This document shows, piece after piece, positions 26,331-41,300 of a stretch of 64,000 nucleotides of DNA. The position numbers were made by a program, and so were the translations under genes. Numbering within the stretch: the first letter of the stretch is position 1; each line of letters opens with the position of its first letter. The notes beneath the pieces were generated by a model. That model searched no databases. It worked only from the letters and a program-made list of their open reading frames with translations, and was not told the DNA's origin. Source of the DNA: Candidatus Omnitrophota bacterium (GTDB lineage: Bacteria; Omnitrophota; Omnitrophia; Omnitrophales; Aquincolibacteriaceae); assembly GCA_903820505.1 (NCBI GenBank), contig CAIJHQ010000014.1:51728-115727 (forward strand). Reading direction: 5' to 3'.

Positions 26331-29300
26331 TGAACTCCCGGGCATAACCGATACCGTCCTTGAACCCCCTCTTGGGATCCGCTTTGGCCTGCGACAAATA
26401 AAAGGCAGAGGTCACGACCGGCTGTTTCTTGTCATCATTCAGATCCCGTACCTTTAGATCAAAAATCTGTTCGAAATACCGCACGATTTCACGGAACCTC
26501 GCGATCCTTGCCGGCCGGGTACTCATCCCGTGTACCACCGTCAGGATGTTTCCGCGGCGCTCTGGTGATAATCTCCTCAATTCAAACCCAAGCTCCTCTT
26601 TGAGTATTTTGACTATTTCGTACATATCGTCAACGCTACGGCACTTTTTCGCGCCGAACTCTATTGCGATCTTTTCCGCTACCTCCTTTATCTTCGCGTC
26701 ATGGTCGGCCACCCCGAATTCAGCGGCAAGATATTCCGCGATCCGGGCTGTCTCCTCGCGCATCTCGGAGCGTGGCAGAGGGACGAGGTCGGCGGCGACG
26801 CGGGCGTTGATCTCGCGCTCAATCTTTTTAGCTTCGGGGCCGATGTCCGCGATCTTTTCGTACTTGAGTTCGATGTCATACGTGATCCGGTAAAGGTTCT
26901 TCAAAACGGGCTCAAGCTCGGCCCGGGAAGGAAATTCCGGGTGTTCGAGCACCGCGCCAAAAGCGTCAAGCAGGCCCGTGAAGTGCCTTTTGGCCCTCAC
27001 ATAGCCCGGTTCGTCCTCGGAGGCGGTGTAGCCGTCCACGAACCGCACCTTGAAACGTTTCATCGCCGTGAACGCTTTCCGGAAGTCCCGGCGGCTTCCC
27101 GTCCGGATGCCCGACCGGACCAGGTTCAGCGCCCCTTCGAATTCCGCCGTCACCGCCTGTCTGTGCCTTGCAATATAACGGCTCATACGTCCGATGCGCG
27201 TGAGGAACTCTCCCTCGAGGATCTCCTGGGCTTCCCGGGCATTCGCGACCACGATGACGTAATCACCGAGATCGAGGCACTCCTGGGCGATGCGGACCAG
27301 GTCCCTGATGCGCGTCTTCTCATGGACCCGCGCGTGTTCCACCCACGAGGCGACCTCATCAAGGTCCCTTTGCGCGCTCCTCAGCCGCGGGGCCGGCAAA
27401 ACGTTCCGGTTCCGCTCGTGATCGCGCAACTGATAAACGAGATCGTTGAGGAACCCGATCGCCGTCCAAGCTTTCCGGTGTTCCCGGTCATAAAATTCCA
27501 GCGCGTGGTCCCGCGAGCGGAAAAAGTTATAAAGGTTCTGGTAACGGACCCGCTTGAGCTCTTCCTGATCCGCCTTTTCGTCGGGGAGCAATGCGTTGAC
27601 GAGGGCCTTTACCTCGGCGACACGGGGCTCCTGCTCGATCACCGTTTGCATAGAGGTCCAATCCTTGATCCTTTGAAGCACATCGTTCGTAAGCTCCCCG
27701 CCCGAGATCGCCGGACCCGAAGTCCTCCGGGCGAGATAGAGCGCCGCGGCGATATCGTTCACGCCGAGGCCCGCGTCCGTCCGTCCTTCAAAATCGACCT
27801 TCCGCATCCAGAGATAACCGAGCAGTTTGTCTTTCCAGAACGCGGGATCAGCCGTAATAGCCGATTCGCTGTCTATCAACGCCGTCAAAAGCTGTTTCAG
27901 CGTTGCGAGATAATAAGTGTCTTCCTCCGACCAGCGGCTTTCGACCCGCTCCACCGTCCCCGTGAGCCGTTGAACTCGCTTGATCAGGCTTTTGACCGCC
28001 GTGACCCTCAGGTAGTCGTCCCCGGCGTTCTGCACGAAGACCTCGGTGATATTCCGGACTCTTTGTTCGCGGACTTTTTTCCATTTCATCTCGCGAACTT
28101 TCGCCGTGAGATCGTCCAGAAGCATATCCAGAGGGATCCGGATCGACGCCTTTTCACGGAATTTGATCCCGATCAGGGCAAAGTCGATCCGGACCATCCG
28201 GCTCAGGATGCCGTTCGCCGACCGGTTCCACTTTGCGGTGGATTCGTCATACACCGATTGATCGATCTTTTGCTCTTTCAGGTTCCTTACGGCGGCTGCG
28301 ATCCTGCTTTCCATGGCCACGTAACCGCGCTGGAACTGTGCCCGGAGCGCTTCAAGCTGCGTTGCATCCATTCCTCGCGTCTTCCGCTGGAACGTTTCTT
28401 CGCTCTTATCATCCAACCGGAAAGAGGCCGCAATATCCTCGATCGCTTTCCGGCTCTCGGCCGAAACAGCCCGGGCCTTTTCGAATTGGTCGTAGAGCAC
28501 TGTCAACCGTTCGATGAGCCACTCCATTCTCCGGACCTGCGGCCCCCAATCCACGCGCGCCCTTCCGCTTCGTTTCGGACGCTCGTTCCGTCTGTGCATT
28601 TGCTGATACACAAAACCGCGGGCACGGCGGTCCACGCGGGAGCTGTCGAGCAATACCGGTCCTTTGGCGAAGGTCAGGTCTTCGACCGCGCGGACGCTCT
28701 GACCGATCTTTTCCGATATAACGGCATTGATACTTATCTGGGAATCACGAAGAATTTTTATAAAAACGCGGGAGATCAAAAGACGGGCAAATAAAGCGGC
28801 GGCTGTTTTGATCCGTTCGTCCTCGTTCGCGATCTGGTTGAGATAAGCGTAGAACCGCTCGAGGAGATAGATCTTCCCGTCCTCGCCGAGCCACGCCACG
28901 CGGTACTCTTTGTCGTCTTTCGTCAATTGTTTGATCCGGTCCGGGCTGACCGCGAGCGTCATGATCCCTTCCTCGTTGATCTGCTGACCGAATGCCCCGA
29001 GCGAGGCCGTCTTGAACGCCTTAAGAAGTTTGTCGCGAACGCCTCCGGGAAATTTCACGCGGTGAGCGTTCAGGACCGTGTTCAGCTCCGTGTCCGGAAG
29101 TCCCTGTAAGTATCTGCCGACCTGACCGAGCAAAGCGTCAGTCGCCGGCACCGGCGTCGCGACGGTGGATGTGTCACTTAATACTGAAGCCAGGTCCGCC
29201 CCTTCGATATTCCCATTCCCCACCACCACAGTCCGCATCTCAGAACGGCGGGTCTCCTCTGAAGTGCTTGAAGCAACCGGCTTCAAGCGCATCTCGGAAC

Positions 29301-32300
29301 GGGAGGTTGCCATCATAGCCCGATAATCTTCGTCGGGGACCCATCCGAGCTGATGGGCCGTCGTCACGAAGGCTTCTTCGAACGAAACATCTCCTTCCAT
29401 CAAAACATTTCCAGAGCCCTGTGTTGTGCTGATACGGCCCATGGCTTCCCACGGCGTCAATCCGTCCTTCCGCGCGCGTTCGAACATTCCCCTTAAGACT
29501 CGCATCAGATTCGTATAACTCCAGGTATCCGGCATTAGCGACATGGTATAAGTTTCCGCTGCGGCTCGAGCGACGGAATCTTTTTCTTCCGAGGTGGAGT
29601 CAAAACTCCCTTTCTTGTATTTTTCAAGGATTTCTTCGGTATAAGAAAGAGGGCCCGCGGCTTCCGCTGGCACGGTCAAATGTTCTTCTCCTTTTAATTG
29701 GTTCAGGATAATCTCGCGATCCGTCCTGTGATTTGACCCGATAACGTACGCCACGTTGGCTTTGGGATATCGCTGGAGCAGACTTTGCGCCAGGCGATTG
29801 GCAGCCCCGTCACGAGCGGTGTTCGTCCGCACCATCATCCGCGACAGACGTCTGAATTCCTCAAAAAAACGGACCATGTCGCCCGAGAGGAACGCCTCTC
29901 TATCCCGGGTGAGATAATAGACCTTTGAAAACTCGTACCAATCTTCAAAATCCATACGATCCAGACGGATCCTCACGCCTGCTCGTGCTTTCCAGCGTAC
30001 ATACGGAACAAGGTAACCCTTCGCCCAAGTCGGAAAGGCCCCGGCCTGGATAAAATATTCCGCATTATTAATCCTGGTTTCGAGCATGCTACGATCGGCC
30101 TCCTCTTCCAGGATACGGCTTTGCTCCACAATCTGCTCGTAAGCGCTCTTGAGAAGCGGCTTATACTGGTCTTGAAGAATGTCTTCGGCTGTGTTCAAAA
30201 CAAGAGGCGAAGAGATATGGTCACAGACTTGCTCGACGCTTATCACGCCTTCATCGATGATGAAAAGCTGAGGAAAGCCATAACGTTCGGGATCCGGTTC
30301 GGAACGCCGGACCAATTCGTCCAGGACGCCGCGCACATTTTCAAAATCCTGCTGCGTCGAATGAGCGTCATAAACGACGTGGAATTGCCCGTGGTCGTAT
30401 CGGACCGGAGCGGATATTGGCGCCGGATCTTTCGAATCCGCGGTGAAGCGCTCGCGCGCCATAGGAACGATGAAGAACGAAACAGCCGTCAGCAACACGC
30501 CTCCGATCAGGCCCCACACGATCTTTCGCTTCAAGGACGCTGAGAATCTTGATCCGTTTTTGTCAGGCGGTCTTGCCTGGGAAACACCGATCTTAAAGTA
30601 TTGCTCCAGCTTCAGATCGGAAAACTCCGGGATTGCGCGCAGATCATCCACCCGGAACGCCTGCCCTTTTTGAGCGACCATCTTCACTATTTGTTTCGCG
30701 ATCGCCTGCCGCTGCTCCCCATTCGTTCCGATCTTCGCTTTCGCCAAAACCGTTACGATCTCGTCTTTGCGCGTTTTTCCATTCAAAACCAGCTGGCCGC
30801 TTCGCATCTCGGAGCGGGCGGACAGAGAAGCGACGTCGAAGAATTGATCTTCGAACTTAGAAAGCTGCCATTGCGGCGGCTCACGGTCGGGGGGAGCCCC
30901 ATTCTCCGGCTTGCCGTACTGGCGAGTGTAAATTTCCGGTTCCATGATGACATATTTATCAACTTTGAGCCCGGCCCTCTCGAATGCCTGCATCCTTTCG
31001 CGAACGTCGTTTGCACCGGCAGACGTTTTCATTCGCTCTTCGGTCAACCATACGACTCTCTCGATCTTTCGCTTTTTAAGCGCATCAGGCGAAGGAAAAT
31101 TCGCAGGTTCAAGAGGTTTTAGATTCCAACTCTCATTCCGGGAAACATTGATGGACGTCGCGAGGCTGTTCAACTTCGGCACGACGGGCGACCCGAACGA
31201 CTTCATAAGAAGCTGGGGCAGAACACCGAAAGGATGCTCGGGATCGTAGCTTTGGGGAAACTGATAGGCCACGTCCACCCCCTGGGTTTTCATATAAGCC
31301 GCAATCGCCAGGGACCGGACCGAGTTTGTATCGATAATAAAATAAGTATTGCTCGGAAATTCCTGAAAAGACCTGCGGAAGCCGCCCACGAACAGCGCGT
31401 CTTTCCAAAAGTCCTTCCTGTGACGATCGAGATATTCCTGGGACGCCGGTATCACGTTCTGGAAATTGTCTCCGAGCTCATTCGGCAATAGGGAGTCACT
31501 GTTTAGCCAATTGAAGTTATGTTTCCCTAACCAACCCCACTTCAACAGGTTATGAAGTTTCTTTAAAATTTCACTCGCGACACCTTGAATTATCCTAACC
31601 ACTTTATCAACAATAGGTTGAGTAATTCTCCACTTCAAAACGCTAAAGTAATACAACATGGAAGCGGCGGGTTTCATTAACTCTCTTATTTTTTTCGCGT
31701 CTTTAGCAGAAAGCCGCTCGTCTCCCGTTTCCGGACTCCTCATCTCGGAACGGCGGGCGCCCTCGGACGGTTTTCCTGTAATATTGCGGGATAATTCTTC
31801 AAGGCGGTCCTTTATTTCCTGATAAAAATCAGGTGTTTCTTCGCGGTAGACAACAAATAGATCCCCCCACTCTCCGTTCAGAAGCCACCCCTTCACCCAG
31901 AGCCGCATGTCCGTTGCGATGATTTCATACAGCCGTTGCAGAACCATTGAAACATCGTATTTTATTTCGTGATAGGTCTCTTCTTGAGAAAAGACCTTTA
32001 TACTCTTTGTAGGCCCAAGTATTTCTCTCAAATTGCTGATCGTTTGAGGCAGATTGAGTTTTTGCTCTTCCCGAAGATGATTTCCGGGCACATATTCCCC
32101 TGTCGTTGCCGCAGCTTTTTGGAATTGAAAATTCCCTCTGGCGATTTCTTTCCTTAATTCCTCTAAAGACGCCTCTCTGACAATGGAAGTGATAGCCCCG
32201 CTCCCTTCAGCACCGCTGCGGGTAATCTTCACGGTCCTCTTTTGTTCGTCGATCGACAGCACCCTGATCACAATGAGTCCGTTCCCAAAAACATCGCCTG

Positions 32301-35300
32301 CTTTAAGGACAAGGAGTGAAGACTGAGAGGGCTGTTCTCCGCGCATCTCGGAACGGGACGGGGCGGAAGCATTGCGGGAAAGCCTCTCGAGACGGTCCTT
32401 AATATAGTCGTAGCGCCCTGGCATTTCGGACTTGGAAACGACGAACAAAGCGCGGCGTCTTATTTGGCCCGGGCTCGGGGCGGTTATCAGGAGTTCCTCT
32501 TTTTCCAACTTGGTGATCTCGTAATCCCCCGCGCTCGAGATCGTGTATTTGTTGTACCCAGGTTTTATCTCCTCCGCAGCGACCTCGATCCTTGGTGCGG
32601 TCTGGAGCAGCACCACAAAATTATCTATTTTCTTCCCCGTATCGGATTTCCCCTCCGCTTCCATTCTGCCCCTCGCCTCATTGATCTGAGGAGCTAGCGC
32701 ACGGTTGATCTCCGCTCCGTTCCCGGCCCGTCGTGCGGCAATGCCTTTTTTGACCGGCTGCGCTGAAGGAGCCTCGCCACCCGATCTGACCTGGGCCCGA
32801 TCGGCATGAATGGCCTCCAAGAGCCCCTGCAGGGACGCGTTCATGTCAACATTATCCCCCGCAACAGAACGCCTGAGTATCACATTGTCCTTCTCTACGT
32901 CGATCGCCCGCACTTGGGCTTCGACCAATTGGTTTATGACGATGATATCGCCCACTTTGAAAGGAGACGGGGATTCTTCTCCGCGCACCTCGGAACGGCC
33001 CTTGGAATCGAACGACCCTGATGCTGCAGCCGGGGTTTTTTCCGGCTCGTTTATTTCTTTCCACGTCTGCCAAACAAAACCCAATTTCACGTGTTCTCTG
33101 TCCGTGAGCCGGAACTGCTCCGCTATTTTGCCTAACGGAATATTCTCGCTTGGAATGCCGCCCGCCAATTGGCGCCGTATTTCTTCGACCGCAGCCTTGA
33201 AGTTTGCCGCCGATCCAAGCGCCTCATTGTATCTCTTCACGGATTCCTCAATATTTTTGAAAGCCCTCGGACTGAGGTTCCTCAAGCCTACGGTCCCCTT
33301 CATTCTGATCATGCCGGGAGTGGGCGTATGCAGCATAACAACGGAGAAGATCACTTCACAGTAAACGCCGCTGTCGATCTTCTTTTGCGTTCCGAACGAA
33401 AAATCCAAAGGATCGATGACCGCAACGATACGTCCTGATGCATCAACCGCCACCTTCAGCCCCGCGATCCCGGGAGCCTGGCTGCCGATGGATTCCCGGA
33501 CAAGAACGCCCCACGCCACGTCGGACTCAAGCTCTTTTTGATTGCTCTTGATGATCTCTTCATTGGGTCTATTCAGCCAGGTCCTGATGGCCTCGCCAAA
33601 CATAAAACCGGAGGACAAGGACAGTGATGATTGTCCCATCCGCATCTCCGAACGGGTGGCGCCTCCCTGGCCCCGAGTATCCGTAAGGAACAAACGGTCC
33701 GCTTCCCACTTCTGGCCGATCTTGGATTCCAGGAAGCCTTTCAGTTCCTTTCGAAGGGTCTCAACACGTTTTTGGTTGATCACCAAAAGGTCCGGCGTCG
33801 GGATACTCGTGAAATTTTTCACTTTCTTTGGATCGGTCGGAAGTTCGATCTCAACAGTCCCGACTTTCTCCAAATTCCCGTTCGGGTCAAGCGTCACGGC
33901 AAATTGCGCCTTCGTTGTTTCATGGAGGATCCAGTTGCCCTTTCCGTGCGGTAAAAAATCTATCCCGTACGTTCTCTCGCCTGCTTCCTGCCCGACGGGA
34001 AGATTGAAATAACCGAGCATTTTTCCGTCCGCCTGATAAATACCTACGGTCGCAGGTACGGCTCCCTGTTCCGTGGCCCTCTGCATCGGTACAACCTTGA
34101 ACCGGAATTCATTTGCCCGGACTTCTGCGCGGCGGATTGCGGTATCCGGACCGCCCTGGTCCCCCTGGGCTTGCTCGAGCAGACCTGCTTCCTTGTCAAG
34201 GTCAAGGGCTTCCGAGGAAAGAGCCCCCCTCTCCTCTGCCGCACGCAGTAGCCTCTTAAGGAACTTCGCCACAGAAATTCTCGTCCGGCCCAACCCAAGG
34301 ACGGTACCCGACTGTTCTCCCTCTATCGATATCAATGATCCGATTCGCGATGCATAGTGGGGGGAACGGACAAACGCCTCTCGCACGGCATTCATCTCCG
34401 CGCTGTCTTTACGCCCCTCCGCAAGAAGCTTGCCGTATTCTTGCATCACTCCCTGCTTGTCCTCTTCCTGCGGGAACCCTAAATAAAAACGGACCATGTT
34501 CCGGGCTTTCTCTTCCCCCACCGCCCCATCGAATTCGACATAAATATCGCAAAGCTCTTCCGTGGAACCTGCGGCATCGACAAGTTCTCCCAGCTCCTTC
34601 GGATCGGGAAATAGCTGGACCAATCGGTCTTTCGCAGACGAAACCCGATTGGCGAAATGGACGGCTTCTTCCAGGGCCACATTCTGCTTCTCGTCATGCG
34701 TGCCTGCACCATTCGGGGCATCCGCCTCACCTATGACTTTGTCGACAGTGCCCTGAAACATCTCTATGCCGGCAACATCCCCGAGCCATAAGGTTTCCTC
34801 GATCAATTCTTCCCACGGCAAAGTCGCCCTCCCGTCCGTCATGAACGCCAAGTTTTCAAGGAGCGCTGCAAAGGATGCTTCCGACCGGTATTCCGAAATA
34901 GAATGTGTGGATCCCATCCAGAACATGAACGCTAACACTTCCATTTGGGGTCTGTAGTGGCGGACAAACGCCTCCCGGGCCGCGCCCAATGTCTCTAAAG
35001 GCTCCAACCCGGCGCCCTGTCGCATCTCGTTCAAAATATTGACCTTCTTGCCGTGTCCCTCCCCGGCAAGAAATCCCCCGTAGATCCGCATTACGCCCTG
35101 GTCCTTTTTCGAAGGGATCCCGTAAAAAAACCGGGCCATATCCTGAGGCTTGAGCCCCCCGGCAATGGAAGGGGCACCTTCCGCTTCCAGTGCAGCCTTG
35201 GCCGCAAAATAGACGCCGCAAAAATCCCCCGAAATATCCCACAAAAATTCTGTGTCCTCTGGCGACAAACCCCGCTCCCGGGCCATCAGATCCTGAAGTT

Positions 35301-38300
35301 GCTTCATTTTCTCGGAATTCCTGGTCAACACGCCCAGATCCTTGGGGTCCTGGATCACCGCCTCCAACAAATGCTTTCGAAAGAAAGCTCCCTTCCGTTT
35401 TATTTCTTCGTTCCGCTTAAAATTTTCGCCGCCCGGCCCCCCTTTGGCCTTGCGCTCCTGACCGAGAACGGCCGCCTCTTGGTCGATCCTCCTGATTATT
35501 TGCGCCAGGGAGTCCGTCCACCGGTCATCTTCGACCCTCATTTCATCAGGCATGCCCGATCCAAAAGCTTCTCTGAGCGCACGCTTTTCGGCGGCCAACT
35601 CCCCTAAGGAAAGGACCTCCTTGCGGCGCCTCATGAACAATAGGTTCCTGAGGAATTTTTCAACCGTCAGGGATACGGACCGATCGTCCGTGTCAACGGC
35701 AATGATCTGCTGCCGTTCCATCTGCACCAATAACCTATATTGCAAACTGAGCTCATGGACAAAATCTGCGCGTGCCTTCTCCAACGCCCTGTTTTCGTCG
35801 CTGTCCTGCAGATGGTCCGATTTTAGCAGCATTTCTACGAGGTCCGCGTAGCTTCGCATCGCGTTCCCATTCCCTCGCGGCGGAAGCCCGTAGTAAAAAC
35901 GGACCATATCCTCAGGCTGTAGTTCCCCCAAATCGGGAAACACCTCTTTGTCCTCCTGGGCCCTCCAAGCAGCCATGGCCTTCCTGGCCGCCACATAGAC
36001 ATCAAAAAAAGCGCGCGAGATCCACCTGGATCGCGCCCTCGCCCCGACCGTACTTCCGGGCTGTTCTGCTTTTCTTGTGATTGCAGTCGCCAATTGTTCC
36101 CGTTCTGTAGGGTTCGGGAACACCATTGTCAGCAGTTGCCACTGAAATGATTCCATTTCAAGCCCCATGACCCGTAGTTGTTCCCTCCGGTCATTTTCGT
36201 CGCCTTCTCGAAACTTCCCGTCAGGGCCTCGATACCATAAAATATCCGGCCAGCTTTGGCCCTGTTGGATCCAATGTTCCAACGAAAGGCTCAAATCTTC
36301 CGGCGAGGGAGATCCTCCGGGAAGCTTCCTTTTCGTATTCGTCAAGAATTCCTCTACTTCTTTGGGCGTGGGGATCACCAGAGTCACTAGTTGCTGCACA
36401 AGCGGAGTTGCAAGCTGGTGGAGTTCTTTGATCCTTTGCACAAGGGTATCCACCTGCCGTTCTCCCTCTGTTTTCGTTCCGGGTGCAAGCGATTCATGGG
36501 TCTTTTTAAGCAACCTTTCCTCCATACTAAGTACATGTACGGGGGCAACCTCTTTCCCGCCCGCCATGAATAATACATGCCCAAGGAACTCATTAACGGT
36601 AAGGAGCTGACTGTCCATTCCGCCAAGGAACGGCTGCCGTTCCATCTTTATCAGCGCCCTGTACGGCACTTCATAAATCTGGATGAACGCCTCACGGGCG
36701 GCCTCCAATGTCTCCAGAGGTTCCAGCCCGTTCTTGCGTCTCGCATTATTTAGATCGTTGATCACGCCGTTGTGTCCCTCCCCGGCGAGGAGGCTCCCGT
36801 AGATCCGCATCTCGCCCTGGTCCTTTCCCGACGGAAGCCCATAATAAAAACGGACCATGTTCCCTGGCTGGAGGCCCCCGAAATCGGGGAAGGCCTTTTT
36901 ATCCGCGAGGACTTTATCAGCCGCCAAATAGACATCGTAAAAGCGTCCCAAAATGCCCGATGGAAGGGGCCTTCCGGCTACCGCGTCCTCCTGCCACATC
37001 TCGCTATCCACATCGCCGGTCACCGAGACCACGAATTGTTTCCGGTCATCCGGATCAGGGATCGCCAGACTCAACAGCCGTTGTTGAAGAAACCGGACGA
37101 CCTTCCCCTCCAGAACGATACTCCGCCGCACATCTTCCAGCTCTTGTTCGGCTGTTCCATCGGCCGTCAGCTCCTTTTCGAGAGTTCTGATATTCCGCTC
37201 CCTCTCCGCGATCAATTCCAGAACCTGCGCCGGTGAATTAAAATCCTGATCTTCTTCCGCCCTCATTTCGGAACGCTTCGCAATACTACCGGAGACGGTC
37301 TCCGGCGAGTCTTCCACAGTGAGCCGTCCGCTTTGCCGCAATCCATTCTTGCCGGGAACAACCTCCAAACGTAGCTCGCCCCCTCCGCCGAGGTCCTCTT
37401 CGATCTGCGCCAGTATTTCCTCAGGCAATGTCCACCACAGGGGAATAGCGAGACCGGATCTCGCAGCGACATGATCAGCGAGGATTTTTCTTATTTGCGA
37501 CACTGTCAAGGGATACCGGCTCTTCTTTTTGGTCGACCGCCATGCCACCCAGGCCGCCAAGCACCCGATCTTCAAAATACCGGCGACCGCAATGGCCAGA
37601 GACACCGTTCGAATCTCCGACCGCCGAAGTCCGGCGCCCTGTTCGCCTTTTTCATCCAGAAACGAAAATAGACGGGCACCTTTAAGCGCACGCACCTCCT
37701 CGATCAGCTGTTGCAAAGACAAAGTCGCCTTACCGTCCGTCATGATCAACAAATTCTTGAGAAAACCTTCGAGGAAATAATCCGGCCATGAGGGAGAAAA
37801 CTGTTGAGCCAGCCACACCAATCCTTCCAATCGCGAACCGTAAACACGGATAAACTCTTTGCGGGCTGCTCTTAGCTTCCCATCTTTATGCCCCTTCGCA
37901 AGCAATTCCCCGTATTTCCGCATCGCTTCGCCCCGGTCATCCTGCGACGGGATCGCGTAATAGAAGCGGACAAAATCCTGCGGCTGGAGTTTACCTTCAA
38001 CAGGAAGTACCGTCCTGGCTGCCGAATAAATATTGAAAAATGTCCGGTAAAGAATCCCCTCCGTTTCCGGTAAGTTCCAGAGATTTTCCTCGAATTTGAG
38101 GCTTTTGGTCACCGCTATCAAAAGATGTTCCCGTTCTTTGGTGTCGGGGATCATCATTTCAAACAGCCGTTGTTGGTAAAAGGCAATGGTCCGTTCGGCC
38201 TCATCGATCGATTTTTCATTTTCCCGCTTTTGTTCTTCGGTCGCTAGCGGGTCTCTCATCTGCTTCTTGAGAGTTTCGATCCTCCGTTCCCTCTGCGCGA

Positions 38301-41300
38301 TCTCGCTCAAATAGGTCTGCGCCATTGCCTCCGCATTCCTCCCCCCCTCCGTCCTCATTTCGGAGCGCGTGGATGCAACGGCCGAATTGCCCCCCTTACC
38401 CGCAAGAGATCTGCAAGCTTCGTCGAGCCGTTCGCTTTCCTCCTTCAATTCCTGTAAGGACAGCTCTGTTTTGCCGTCCGCCATGAACGAAAGATTCTCG
38501 AGGAACCTCTCAACAGACACTTGGAAGCGTGCCGCCCAAGGATCAGAGATCTCTTGCCCGGCCATCTTCGTCAATATTTCATACTGCAAGCTGTAAGAAC
38601 GGAGGAACGCTTCGCGCGCTGCCGCCAATTCCTTAGGCTCTGCGTCATCCGAAGAACGTTCCGCGTCAGGCTTCTCGGCGCACCGTTTCGTAATGAGCTC
38701 TCCGTATCTTCGCATCGCTTCATCTTGGGCACCCTTCGACGAAATCCCGTAGTAAAAGAGGAACATGTCCTCGGGCTTGAGCGTTTCGGGAGCAACTTCC
38801 ACGTTTGCTAATGACCTTCTGGCTACCCGATAAACAGTGTGAAAGGCCTGTAAAAAATCCAACGGCAATAGTTCGCCCGGCGTCATCAATACCCAGAAGT
38901 ATTCTGCGTCTTTGAAATCTTTTAAGAACACCGCAAGAAGCTGTTTTTGTTCTTTTGCGCCCGGGATCACCTTGTTCAACAATTTCCACCGCGAATGAGC
39001 GAGCGCCACCTGCTTTTGTGCCCCTTGCAGCACGACCTCCTCCACCCGATCCTTGGCATGGATGGAGACCTTCAACGATCCCTTCCACTGCCTGGGCTCC
39101 GTCTCAGCCGGCATTTTCCCGTCATCACCGGAAACAGACTCCCATTCGACAGTGACTTCCTCACCGCCCGGAACAACCTCGATAAGAACCTCGTCCTCCT
39201 GTGTAAGGGCCTCATTGATCCGCACCATTGTTTCCTCAGCTATATTCCACAAGGAGACGCAAAAGCCGGACACCTTCTTGAAGTGAGAACCTTCATCGGA
39301 CGCCGGGGAACCCAGCAGCGCCGGCAACTCCGTCATGGCATAATCTTCAACGGCTTCATCGATCTTTGCTCTCGCCAGGGGATACAGAGTCATTTTTCTA
39401 TACAATTGCCGCGCTTGGTTCGCAAAATTCCAGATTCCGTAAAAACCTAAAATCCCGGCCAGGTAAACGGCCGCTTCGATCAGATCTTCCGCCCTTATTT
39501 CAGAACGCCGTACGGGATGTTCTTTCTCCCACTGGATGCGGTCTTCCATTATTTGGGGTATAAGCAATTCAGCTCTCTTTACCAGCCGGTCCCTTTCTCC
39601 GGCCAATTCCTGTCGCGACCGTGTTGTTCCCTGACGCGACTTCGCCACCAAATTCACAAGGAGCCCGGCGAAGCCAGAGAACGCGCCATGAGAACCTTCC
39701 GCGGAGGCGAGTTCCTGCTGCCGTTCCATTTGCGCGAGGACCCTGCATTGAAGTTCATTATCAAAGATAAATGTCTCGCGCGGCGTATCAAGCGTCTCTT
39801 CCAGTATTTTGCGTTCCTCTTCAATCCGGGATCTGTCTGTTGCATCCGCTATCGCACTCCCGTAATTCCGCATAAAGGGTTTATCCTCAACACTCTCCGG
39901 AAAGCAAAAATTTTTCATGTCCGCAAACTGAGTTCCATCGCCGCCGGCAACTGTACCATGGCCCTTCAGCGTTTCTATAGCATCTGAAAAGAATTTTTCG
40001 AAAGCCTTCCGGTCCTCTTGGGACAAGTCCGTCCAACGGAGCGGCTTGGCTACTGCCTCATGGGCTTTAGAGACCGACGGTTCTGCGATAGAGGGCTGCT
40101 TTCCGGTCTCCTCCTTAGCATTTTTCACAACAACGGGCGGAATAATATAGGGGATCGTTCGTAGGCCGCTTCCCGCGGGCATCGCTTTAGGCTCAGGCGC
40201 TTTGGCGGCAGGTTCTGGAAAGATCTCGTTCAAAACCCTTCCAACCTCCTCCTCAAACCCTTTCAGACCCGGGTACGAAGACCGCGCTGTGGAGGGCTTC
40301 TCTTCCCCAGCAGGAAGCTCCCCATGGATCTTCTCAAAAGCCTCTAAAGCCTCCTCCTCATAGTTTTGGTGAAGCATGGACGCCAGTTCCCCCTTCGCGG
40401 TCTTTTTCACAGCGGGGATTTCCTTGACATGTTCCGTAGAAGTTCCCGGCCGTTGGGTGTTTCCCCCCTCCGCTTCAGGAACCACCGGTCCGACAGTGAC
40501 CAGACCCTTTCCCCAATCGGCCAGACAGATCTCATAAACTTTCTGCAAGATCTCCCGCGGCAACCGTTCCCCGGCAGCCATTGCGGTCAAAAACCACTCC
40601 GCCGTTCCGGGGTCTTTCACTATCCCGGTCAAAAGCTGCTTCCGTTTACCGGTGTCCGGAGCCGCCAGTTCGAACAGCCTTTGTTGAAAAGAATCGACGG
40701 TCGCCTGGGATGTCTCTTCGACCGGTTGTTCGGTGCCCGGCCATCTTTCGCGAAGCGCCGAGGCCTCCTCTCGCACCTCCTTCTCTCGAAATTCCCGGGA
40801 GATCTCTTCCAAAAGACCCCACATCTCGAGAGTCTGCAGAAAAAGAGGCAATTCCTTATTCATCCGCTCCAAAGATAAGACCGTCCTTTTGTCCGTCATG
40901 AACGTGATATTTTCAATAAACGCTAGAAAAGATGCCCCTTCTTGTCGATCCACCATTGATTGCAACACGCGCAGCTGCGGTCCATAAAAACGCATGAACG
41001 CTTCGCGCGCAGCCCTCAGATCCTTGTCATCCTTGCGGCCTTCCGTGAGAAGCTTCCCGAAACGCTGCATTGTTTCATCTTTATCTTTCGCCAACGGGAT
41101 CCCGTAATAAAAGCGGACTATGTCTTCCGGCCGCAGCCCTCCATCTCCAGGGAGCTCTTTCCATGCGGCCGCGTAAACGCTGAAAAAATCTTTGAGCCGG
41201 TCACGGTCGGTCCTAAGCGAACTGACGACGGCCCGGATCTGTTCCTGCTCGTCGGGATCGGGAATTGTCGCGTCCAGCAAACATTGCTGGAAAAAGGCCA

